DNA from: an uncultured Clostridia bacterium
GTDB taxonomy: Bacteria > Bacillota > Clostridia > Oscillospirales > Oscillospiraceae
Length of the DNA stretch: 6,602 bases
Assembly: GCA_945910975.1 (NCBI GenBank)
Contig: CAMDZY010000100.1
Coordinates: 1 to 6,602, forward strand
Direction: 5' to 3'
Made by a program: the position numbers and the translations under genes
Notes under the pieces: model-generated
Told to the model about the DNA's origin: nothing
Database searches by the model: none
The model's input: the letters and a program-made list of their open reading frames with translations, nothing else
Part shown: piece by piece, positions 1 to 4,968 of the stretch
How positions within the stretch are numbered: the first letter of the stretch is position 1
How the letters are laid out: every line of letters begins with the position of its first letter

Positions 1-23
1 CCGCAAAAAATGATTGAATTTTA

Positions 24-43
24 TTCGCCGCTATGGCGGCGAA
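24..43 (-). other. Stem-loop at the 3' edge of repeat copy A
   Basis: A perfect 8-bp, GC-rich stem (24-31 with 36-43) with a 4-base loop shares most of its length with the 3' end of repeat copy A. On the minus strand an ATTTTTTG run follows only after about a dozen further bases, too far for a standard intrinsic terminator. It may be part of the repeat family rather than a functional terminator. Confidence 0.5.
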
Positions 44-67
44 CTCTGCGAGGCTCTTTCGACACTC
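32..67 (-). repeat. Dispersed 36-bp intergenic repeat, copy A
   Basis: Read on the minus strand, this element begins GAGTGTCGAAA and ends GTTCGCCGCCATA. It matches copy B (4879-4914, plus strand) at 33 of 36 positions, with single substitutions at element positions 12, 18 and 23. It lies in non-coding DNA downstream of the udk terminator. A hairpin (64-82, arms of 6 bp) overlaps its 5' edge. Its 3' end enters a second hairpin (24-43: 8-bp arms, loop 32-35). No open reading frame with a start and ribosome binding site covers it. It resembles a REP-like dispersed element; the family is not one I can name. Confidence 0.75.
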
Positions 68-89
68 TGTGGGCTGCAGAGTCATAACA

Positions 90-124
90 AAATCGCCAAC
101 GAAAGAGATTTTCATTGGCGATTT
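90..124 (-). terminator. Probable Rho-independent terminator of udk
   Basis: On the minus strand, three bases after the udk TAA, a perfect 10-bp stem (arms 115-124 and 90-99) encloses a 15-base loop. The loop can itself form a short 4-bp inner helix (101-104 with 110-113). The 3' arm runs into ATTTTGTT, a short, imperfect U-rich tail. Position and stem quality favour a terminator. The GC content of the stem is modest and the U tract is weak, so termination may be partial. Confidence 0.6.
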
Positions 125-127
125 GTG

Positions 128-763
128 TTATTCGTAATCCGCTTCTGTCCCGTTAATGTGGTGCAAAATTCGATTATTGATCATATCCAGTGCCACCAGG
201 TTTTTGCCGCCGCCGACCACAATAATATCTGCATTCTTTTTGCTGGGTTCGACAAACATTTCGTGCATGGGCTTTACGGTGTTCAAATATTGCTCCAGAA
301 CGGATTCCAGGCTTCTGCCACGCTTTGCAACGTCGCGCTTGATTCGGCGAATCAGGCGAACATCTGCGTCTGTATCGACAAAAATTTTGATATTCATCTG
401 GTCGCACAGTTCTTTGTTCTCAAAAATAAGAATGCCCTCAACGACAATCACCGGGCGTGGTTCGACGCGAATGGTCTGCTCTGCGCGGTTATGTATGGTG
501 TAGTCGTAAGTGGGGCATTCGATGGATACGCCTTCCTTCAGCAGCTTCAGATGCTCGATCATCATCTGCGTGTCAAAGGCATCGGGGTGGTCATAATTCA
601 ATTTGCTGCGTTGTTCATAGGGTAACTCGTTGTGAGCGCGATAGTAATTGTCGTGGCTCAGTACGGAGATGTTATCTCCAAACTTGCGCATCAGATTTTT
701 CATCAATGTTGTTTTGCCACTGCCACTGCCCCCGGCAATGCCAATGACGATGATATTAGACAT
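128..763 (-). CDS. udk: Uridine kinase (uridine/cytidine kinase)
   Basis: This 211-residue cytosolic enzyme would phosphorylate uridine and cytidine to UMP and CMP with ATP or GTP, the committing step of pyrimidine salvage. Visible motifs, in order: Walker A GGSGSGKT at residues 11-18; the SHDNYYR segment at 36-42, whose Asp38 matches the catalytic aspartate of the family; PDAFD at 60-64; YDYTIHNR at 86-93 in the nucleoside-binding region; VVEGIL at about 107-112; and the Arg-rich lid segment RLIRRIKRD followed by FVEPSKKNADIIV near the C terminus. Length fits the usual 205-215 residues, so the gene looks complete. The ATG start is supported by GGAGG at 774-778, ten bases upstream. It is the last gene in the series, 99 bases after the second permease, with a stem-loop in that gap and a probable terminator right after its stop. 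Motifs and motif order make the call secure; preference between uridine and cytidine cannot be read from sequence. Confidence 0.97.
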   Translation of the reverse strand: MSNIIVIGIAGGSGSGKTTLMKNLMRKFGDNISVLSHDNYYRAHNELPYEQRSKLNYDHPDAFDTQMMIEHLKLLKEGVSIECPTYDYTIHNRAEQTIRVEPRPVIVVEGILIFENKELCDQMNIKIFVDTDADVRLIRRIKRDVAKRGRSLESVLEQYLNTVKPMHEMFVEPSKKNADIIVVGGGKNLVALDMINNRILHHINGTEADYE

Positions 764-817
764 ATAATGTTATCCTCCGCATTCAATTGGTAAATACTGT
801 AAAAACGGCCAACATTA

Positions 818-852
818 CTTGTCCTATCTCCGACCAGCGGAGATAGGACAGG
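818..852. other. Perfect 13-bp stem-loop between permease 2 and udk
   Basis: Arms 820-832 and 838-850 are perfectly complementary over 13 bp around a 5-base loop. A wobble pair and one more Watson-Crick pair extend the stem to 818/852. It starts about ten bases after the permease 2 stop. Neither strand has a proper U tract beyond the stem: the minus strand continues AAGTAATG and the plus strand GAATTTTG. It could be an RNA 3'-end stabiliser, a processing site or a leaky attenuator between the transporter genes and udk. The structure is plain; the role is inference. Confidence 0.6.
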
Positions 853-862
853 AATTTTGAGC

Positions 863-1822
863 TTAGCGTTGCCCCTTGTCGTAGGGGATACCTTCTGCCT
901 TCGGTGCCTTGGAGTTCTTGGAAGTAAACGCCAGAACGATCAAGGAAACGATGTACGGCAGCATCAGGTAAACTGCACTGGGAATCTTCAGGTCTTTGAG
1001 GAAGCCAATGCCATTGTAGACATTACCCAAAGCGCGGAACATACCGAACAATACAGCCGCACCGGCAATCTTGAACGGATGCCATGCGCCAAAGATCATA
1101 ACGGCCAATGCCAAGAAGCCGAAGCCTGCGACGCCGTTTTCGAACTTCCAAACGCTGACGCCGGCGGTGATGTAGGTGATACCACCCAAGCCACCCAGGA
1201 AACCGGAGATCAAAACGCCGAGATAACGCATCTTGTACACATTGATACCAACGGAGTCAGCAGCCTGCGGATGTTCGCCGCAAGCACGCAGACGCAGACC
1301 AAAGCGGGTCTTGTACAACATGATGAAGCAAATCACCAGCATTACGACTGCCACAACGACAAACCAGTTCAGCTCAAACTTACCGATATTGCTCAGGAAG
1401 GCCTTCTTCGGCTCAATGTAGCTGATTTCGGAAGAGTGGTCGTTGGGGTTGATGGCGGTGTTCATGGACTTGACAACCACGGTTGCCAGAGCCGTGCCCA
1501 GAAGGTTCATTGCAGTGCCGACGATGGTCTGGTCAGCCTTGAAGCTGACGGAAGCCACTGCCAACAGCATTGAGAAGAGCATGCCAAGCGCTACGCTGGC
1601 CAGGAAGACGAGGAGGAACATCAAAATTCTTTCGCCAAAACCGGCCGTCGCGGAGGAATACGGTACGAAACGCATAACCAGTGCGCCGCCCAAGGCACCC
1701 ATAACCATGATGCCTTCCAAGCCGAGGTTGATCACACCGGAGTGTTCAGAAACACAGCCGCCCAGAGCAACCAGAAGCAGAACAGAGGCAAAAATGAGCG
1801 TATATTGAAGCAGTAATACCAT
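863..1822 (-). CDS. Nucleoside ABC transporter permease 2 (BPD_transp_2; NupQ/NupC-like)
   Basis: This 319-residue, strongly hydrophobic integral membrane protein would form one half of the transmembrane channel of a BMP-type nucleoside importer. It has about eight to ten likely membrane segments, the first at residues 3-21. Family signatures visible are GVINLGLEGIM near residues 29-39, the cytoplasmic coupling loop GLRLRACGEHPQAADSVGI in the middle, and GFGFLALAVMIFGAWHP toward the C terminus. A charged tail closes it. The ATG overlaps the stop of permease 1 by one base (TAATG), which implies translational coupling. An AAGGAGGT ribosome binding site lies at 1831-1838 inside the preceding gene. 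Size and motifs match the shorter permease of NupNOPQ (B. subtilis) and NupABC (L. lactis) systems. The family also includes sugar-type permeases, so the nucleoside assignment rests on the BMP protein and the neighbouring cdd and udk. Confidence 0.92.
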   Translation of the reverse strand: MVLLLQYTLIFASVLLLVALGGCVSEHSGVINLGLEGIMVMGALGGALVMRFVPYSSATAGFGERILMFLLVFLASVALGMLFSMLLAVASVSFKADQTIVGTAMNLLGTALATVVVKSMNTAINPNDHSSEISYIEPKKAFLSNIGKFELNWFVVVAVVMLVICFIMLYKTRFGLRLRACGEHPQAADSVGINVYKMRYLGVLISGFLGGLGGITYITAGVSVWKFENGVAGFGFLALAVMIFGAWHPFKIAGAAVLFGMFRALGNVYNGIGFLKDLKIPSAVYLMLPYIVSLIVLAFTSKNSKAPKAEGIPYDKGQR

Positions 1823-2973
1823 TATTTCTTACCTCCTTCAGTATTTTGCGCGGCCTCCAAGGCTTGTGCCTTATGTGCGCGCTTTTCCTCATGCTTGTCC
1901 AAACGGCCATTGATGAAGGTTTTGAAGAACAGCACGAAGCCACACAGGTAAATGATCATAGCGGAAATCAGGTCGGAGATCTGTGCGCAGTAGTGGCTCA
2001 GATCGACATAACCGCCGCCCAACGTAATGTGCTGGATGAAGTACGAGGAGAAGATGGAACCGATGGGGCTAAGGCCGCCAAGGAATGCAGCGGCGATGCC
2101 GTTGAAGCCCATGCCGGGAACGGAGGAGCTGTTGACATTCCACGGTTCGATGTCGGACAGATAATACAGGGCAGCACCCAAGCCGGCCAGAGCACCGGAG
2201 ATGATCATGGTCAGGATGATGTTGCTGTTTTCCTTCATGCCGCAGTATTTTGCAGCGTTCAGGTTGTTACCGGTTGCCTTCAGTTCGTAGCCGAGCTTGG
2301 TTTTTTCCAAGATGACCCAAACGAGAACCGCAACGAGGATCGCGATCGGAATACCGATGGTGACGTATTGGTTGTTGCTGAACCACTTATCCATGCCCAG
2401 CGTGGGCAGAATGGAATCGGCGTGCTGCTTCACCAGACGGATGGTGTCCTTACCGGTCGACTCTTTTACGGTCTGCAGCAGGACGTTCGTCGAATACAGG
2501 CTGATCCAGTTGAGCATAATACCGGAGATAACAACGTTGACATTGCAGAATGCACGCAGTGCGCCGCAAATTGCAGCAGAGATCGCGCCGATGACGATGG
2601 CTGCCAGCAGGCAGACATACCAGGGAAGACCCAGGTTCAGTGCGCAAAACAGGGATGCTGCAGCGCCCAGTGTGTACTGACCGGCAACGCCGATATTGAA
2701 CAAGCCGGCTTTATATGCAAACAGGACGGACAAAGAGCACATCAGCAGCGGAGCGGTCTTGGCCAGTGTCGTGCCGAGGTACTTCATGCGGGCGGGCGCG
2801 GTGGGGTAGGTCATGTAGTTTTTAATTACATTGGTAATTGCAGTCCAAGCGCCCTCAGCGTTGATCACCAACAGCGCCAAATAACCAATCAGCAGACCTA
2901 AGATGATGCAGAAAAGGGAAGAAATCAAGGTTTGGAGTCCACTGTTTCTAAGTAATGGTGTCTTTTGCTTCAT
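1822..2973 (-). CDS. Nucleoside ABC transporter permease 1 (BPD_transp_2; NupP/NupB-like)
   Basis: This 383-residue membrane protein should pair with permease 2 as the heterodimeric channel of the importer. A short basic N terminus leads into a long membrane helix (about residues 14-38), an external stretch, then a run of further helices. Family signatures are FNIGVAGQYTLGAA near residue 92, the coupling loop GYELKATGNNLNAAKYCGM in the second half, and GMGFNGIAAAFLGGLSPIG. The C terminus is a polar, Lys/Glu/Ala-rich cytoplasmic tail of about 30 residues. It starts two bases after the ATPase stop. Its ribosome binding site GGAGGTG (2982-2988) lies within the last ATPase codons, so the two genes are co-transcribed. 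The longer length compared with permease 2 is usual for this pair. Substrate is inferred from context rather than from residues in the permease itself. Confidence 0.92.
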   Translation of the reverse strand: MKQKTPLLRNSGLQTLISSLFCIILGLLIGYLALLVINAEGAWTAITNVIKNYMTYPTAPARMKYLGTTLAKTAPLLMCSLSVLFAYKAGLFNIGVAGQYTLGAAASLFCALNLGLPWYVCLLAAIVIGAISAAICGALRAFCNVNVVISGIMLNWISLYSTNVLLQTVKESTGKDTIRLVKQHADSILPTLGMDKWFSNNQYVTIGIPIAILVAVLVWVILEKTKLGYELKATGNNLNAAKYCGMKENSNIILTMIISGALAGLGAALYYLSDIEPWNVNSSSVPGMGFNGIAAAFLGGLSPIGSIFSSYFIQHITLGGGYVDLSHYCAQISDLISAMIIYLCGFVLFFKTFINGRLDKHEEKRAHKAQALEAAQNTEGGKK

Positions 2974-2975
2974 GA

Positions 2976-4514
2976 TTACTGCACCTCCGTTCTCTTTGCA
3001 CCGGCCATGTAGAGGCCAAGTTCCTCAACCGTGGTCTTTTTGGGATCCAGTTCGCCGACGATCTCGCCTTCGTACATTACCAAAATACGGTCAGACAGGG
3101 ACATAACCTCGTCCAATTCCAGGGATACCAACAGCACGGCCTTGCCGGCGTCGCGCTGTGCAACGATTTGCTTGTGGATAAATTCGATTGCGCCGACGTC
3201 CAAGCCACGGGTAGGCTGAACGGCGATCAGCAATTCGGGGTCCTTGTCGATTTCACGAGCGATGATAGCCTTCTGCTGGTTGCCGCCGGACATTGCGCGC
3301 GCCATGGTAATGGGGCCTTGGCCGGAACGAACGTCATAGGTTTCGATCAGGCGTTCGGCGTACTTGCGGATGTTGCCCTTTTTCAGGAAGCCCATCGGAT
3401 TTGTGAATTCGGGTTCAAAGTAGCGCTGCAAAACGATATTGTTTTCCAGCGAATAGTCCAGAACCAAGCCATGCTTGTGACGGTCTTCGGGGATGTGGCT
3501 CATGCCCATGACAGAGCGCTTACGGATGGGCATCTTTGTGATATTCTTGTCGCACATTGTGATCGTGCCATGCTTTGCAGGCTCCAGACCGGACAGGCCG
3601 TAGACCAGCTCCGTCTGACCGTTGCCGTCGATACCGGCGATGCAGACGATCTCGCCACGGCGAACCTTGAACGAAACATCGCGAACGGCATCCTTGGGAT
3701 GGGTTTTCGATGCGACGGTCAGACCCTGCACATCAAGCACGACATCACCAGGCTTTGCAGGTTCCTTATGGACGACAAATTCGACATCACGGCCGACCAT
3801 CATGCGGGAAAGTTCTTCCTTGGTGGTGTTGCAGATGTCAACAGTACCAATGTACTTGCCCTTGCGCAGAACCGAGCAGCGGTCGGCTACTTCCATGATT
3901 TCGTTCAGTTTATGTGAGATGAACAGAATGGATTTGCCTTCGGCAGCGAGGTTCTTCATGATTTGCATGAGTTCTTCGATTTCCTGCGGGGTCAGAACGG
4001 CCGTTGGTTCGTCGAAAATCAGGATCTCGTTGTCGCGGTAGAGCATCTTGAGAATTTCGGTACGCTGCTGCATACCGACGGTGATGTCCTCAATGATGGC
4101 ATCGGGGTCGACTTGCAGACCGTATTGTTCCGACAATTCGATTACTTTTTTGCGAGCTTCATCCTTTTGCAGGATGCCGCCAGCGGTTGTGGGTTCGACG
4201 CCCAGAATGATGTTGTCGAGGACAGAGAAGCACTCGACCAGTTTGAAGTGCTGATGCACCATGCCAATGCCCAAACGGTTGGCATCGTTGGGGTCGTTGA
4301 TTTTGACGACCTCACCATCTTTCTTAATGATGCCTTCCTCGGGCTGATACAGGCCGAACAGAACGCTCATCAAGGTGGACTTACCTGCGCCGTTTTCACC
4401 AAGCAGCGCGTGGATTTCGCCCTTTCTCAGTTGCAGTGTGATATTGTCATTTGCGATAATACCCGGGAAACGCTTGGTGATGTTAAGCATTTCAATCGCG
4501 TATTGATTCTCCAA
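2976..4514 (-). CDS. Nucleoside ABC transporter ATPase, two NBDs (NupO/NupA-like)
   Basis: This protein carries two fused nucleotide-binding domains and would energise import through the two downstream permeases from the cytoplasmic face. Domain 1 has Walker A GENGAGKST (residues 39-47 from the TTG), Q-loop Gln88, a signature region reading TVGMQQR (about 145-151) instead of LSGGQ, Walker B ILIFDEP and a switch His in ISHK (201). Domain 2 has a degenerate Walker A lacking lysine (GIDGNGQT, 294-301), an intact MSGGNQQK signature (408-415) and a Walker B with Gln in place of the catalytic Glu (AVQPTRGLD, Gln433). Such asymmetry is usual for this family, so probably one site hydrolyses ATP. I prefer the TTG start at 4514 (512 residues): AGGAGG at 4523-4528 sits 8 bases upstream. 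The longest frame would start at GTG 4523, inside that ribosome binding site. A strong promoter lies just upstream. Confidence 0.95.
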   Translation of the reverse strand: MENQYAIEMLNITKRFPGIIANDNITLQLRKGEIHALLGENGAGKSTLMSVLFGLYQPEEGIIKKDGEVVKINDPNDANRLGIGMVHQHFKLVECFSVLDNIILGVEPTTAGGILQKDEARKKVIELSEQYGLQVDPDAIIEDITVGMQQRTEILKMLYRDNEILIFDEPTAVLTPQEIEELMQIMKNLAAEGKSILFISHKLNEIMEVADRCSVLRKGKYIGTVDICNTTKEELSRMMVGRDVEFVVHKEPAKPGDVVLDVQGLTVASKTHPKDAVRDVSFKVRRGEIVCIAGIDGNGQTELVYGLSGLEPAKHGTITMCDKNITKMPIRKRSVMGMSHIPEDRHKHGLVLDYSLENNIVLQRYFEPEFTNPMGFLKKGNIRKYAERLIETYDVRSGQGPITMARAMSGGNQQKAIIAREIDKDPELLIAVQPTRGLDVGAIEFIHKQIVAQRDAGKAVLLVSLELDEVMSLSDRILVMYEGEIVGELDPKKTTVEELGLYMAGAKRTEVQ

Positions 4515-4522
4515 ACTATCCA

Positions 4523-4528
4523 CCTCCT
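4523..4528 (-). promoter_or_regulatory. Ribosome binding site that sets the ATPase start
   Basis: A perfect AGGAGG is read on the minus strand here. Its last G is the first base of the GTG that would give the longest reading frame, so it cannot serve that GTG. The in-frame TTG at 4514-4512 is 8 bases further on, an ideal distance. The site therefore argues for a TTG start and a protein three residues shorter. Confidence 0.75.
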
Positions 4529-4544
4529 ATTTTAATACTCGTTT

Positions 4545-4573
4545 ATTATACTACATCTGCAAATAGATTTCAA
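4545..4573 (-). promoter_or_regulatory. Sigma-A-type promoter of the ATPase-permease-permease(-udk) operon
   Basis: On the minus strand, TTGAAA (-35, plus-strand positions 4568-4573) is followed by a 17-base spacer and a perfect TATAAT (-10, positions 4545-4550). Transcription would start near 4537-4539, giving a leader of only about 25 bases before the TTG. That leaves no room for a riboswitch, so control would have to act at the promoter or upstream. This fits the terminator that ends the preceding lipoprotein gene. Confidence 0.85.
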
Positions 4574-4575
4574 AC

Positions 4576-4611
4576 ATTTTTTAAAAATTTTCGATATTTT
4601 TTTCATTTTTT
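4576..4611 (-). promoter_or_regulatory. A-tract-rich segment upstream of the -35 (possible UP element)
   Basis: This 36-base stretch directly upstream of the -35 box contains only three G or C bases. On the minus strand it carries four A runs whose centres are roughly 8 to 10 bases apart, so they lie on about the same helix face. Such segments can act as UP elements or intrinsic bends that strengthen a promoter. The role is inferred from position and composition. Confidence 0.4.
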
Positions 4612-4692
4612 GTGCGAGATGACAAGAAAAAATTTACGCAACCAGTATTTTCAAGAAATACCTGCGCGTTTTGAATGCATTTATAGTTATTT

Positions 4693-4722
4693 TGCACAAA
4701 TTTGAATGTCGCTTTTTGTGCA
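4693..4722. other. Inverted repeat TGCACAAA-N14-TTTGTGCA
   Basis: Perfect 8-bp arms (4693-4700 and 4715-4722) are separated by 14 bases in the non-coding region upstream of the transporter promoter, roughly 120-150 bases before the -35. The left-arm sequence TGCACAAA also occurs upstream of the lipoprotein gene (6259-6266). It could be an operator half-site pair or merely a coincidence in AT-rich DNA. Confidence 0.3.
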
Positions 4723-4846
4723 TACTAACGTGGTATGTTTTTACAGTGTGATTGCCGCAAAAAACCTGCTTACACGCAGCGCGAATGAATGGCTGCGTTT
4801 GTGGCATCATCGCAACATTTTGGCTTTCTGCCGCGTTTCCAAAATC

Positions 4847-4873
4847 CGGGATTGTGCAAATTGCGCAGTCCCG
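4847..4873. other. Hairpin at the 5' edge of repeat copy B
   Basis: An 11-bp stem including two G-T wobbles on the plus strand (4847-4857 with 4863-4873) closes a 5-base AAATT loop. It ends five bases before repeat copy B, mirroring the hairpin that overlaps the 5' edge of copy A. It has no U tract, so it is not an obvious terminator. Confidence 0.5.
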
Positions 4874-4878
4874 AATCG

Positions 4879-4914
4879 GAGTGTCGAAAAAGCCTTGCAG
4901 CGTTCGCCGCCATA
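4879..4914 (+). repeat. Dispersed 36-bp intergenic repeat, copy B
   Basis: The plus strand begins GAGTGTCGAAA and ends GTTCGCCGCCATA, matching copy A (32-67, minus strand) at 33 of 36 bases with no gaps. It abuts the U-rich tail of the lipoprotein terminator at 4912-4920, so its 3' end overlaps that tail by a few bases. The two copies are in opposite orientation about 4.85 kb apart and enclose the transporter promoter, ATPase, both permeases and udk. Confidence 0.75.
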
Positions 4915-4946
4915 ATAGAAAAGGGAGCCGCCGAAGCGGCTCCCTT
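4912..4946 (-). terminator. Rho-independent terminator of the BMP lipoprotein gene
   Basis: On the minus strand a perfect 11-bp stem (4936-4946 with 4921-4931) is closed by a C(TTCG)G tetraloop, an exceptionally stable configuration. The stem is followed by the U-rich tail TTCTATTAT (4912-4920). It lies 22 bases past the lipoprotein stop. This is a strong intrinsic terminator, and it should separate lipoprotein transcripts from the ATPase-permease genes or reduce read-through into them. That is a common way to make binding protein in excess over the membrane complex. Confidence 0.88.
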
Positions 4947-4968
4947 GGGGAATGTGAAGTAAACTAAA

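Larger units (their letters stand above)
4574..4878. other. Non-coding gap between the transporter promoter and repeat copy B
   Basis: The whole gap from the ATPase start to the lipoprotein stop is about 450 bases. Besides the promoter, A-tract segment, inverted repeat, repeat copy B and the lipoprotein terminator (listed separately), this part holds a 7-bp stem (4774-4780 with 4792-4798, 11-base loop) and a long hairpin at 4847-4873. Plus-strand frames 4706-4915 and 4752-4967 are open but have no ribosome binding site and no recognisable protein features. I find no credible gene and no tRNA or known riboswitch architecture here. Confidence 0.6.

Noticed and set aside
1846..2901. A 351-codon plus-strand open frame opposite permease 1, and similar long plus-strand frames at 14-625, 857-1573, 3168-3917 and 3963-4535.
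   Set aside because: They are exact shadows of well-recognised minus-strand genes, have no family motifs, and lack ribosome binding sites. The codon bias of the real genes leaves the opposite frame open.
2976..4514. Degenerate Walker A and Walker B in the second ATPase domain considered as gene decay.
   Set aside because: The substitutions (no Walker A lysine, Gln for catalytic Glu) are usual for the second domain of this double ATPase family, and the reading frame is intact.
4706..4967. Two plus-strand open frames (4706-4915, 69 residues, and 4752-4967, 71 residues) in the intergenic region.
   Set aside because: No ribosome binding site, no recognisable domain, and their 3' halves run through repeat copy B, with the second also crossing the terminator stem. 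In the first frame both repeat copies read SVE...SPP then stop, but copy A has an in-frame stop shortly upstream and no start, so a peptide is unlikely.
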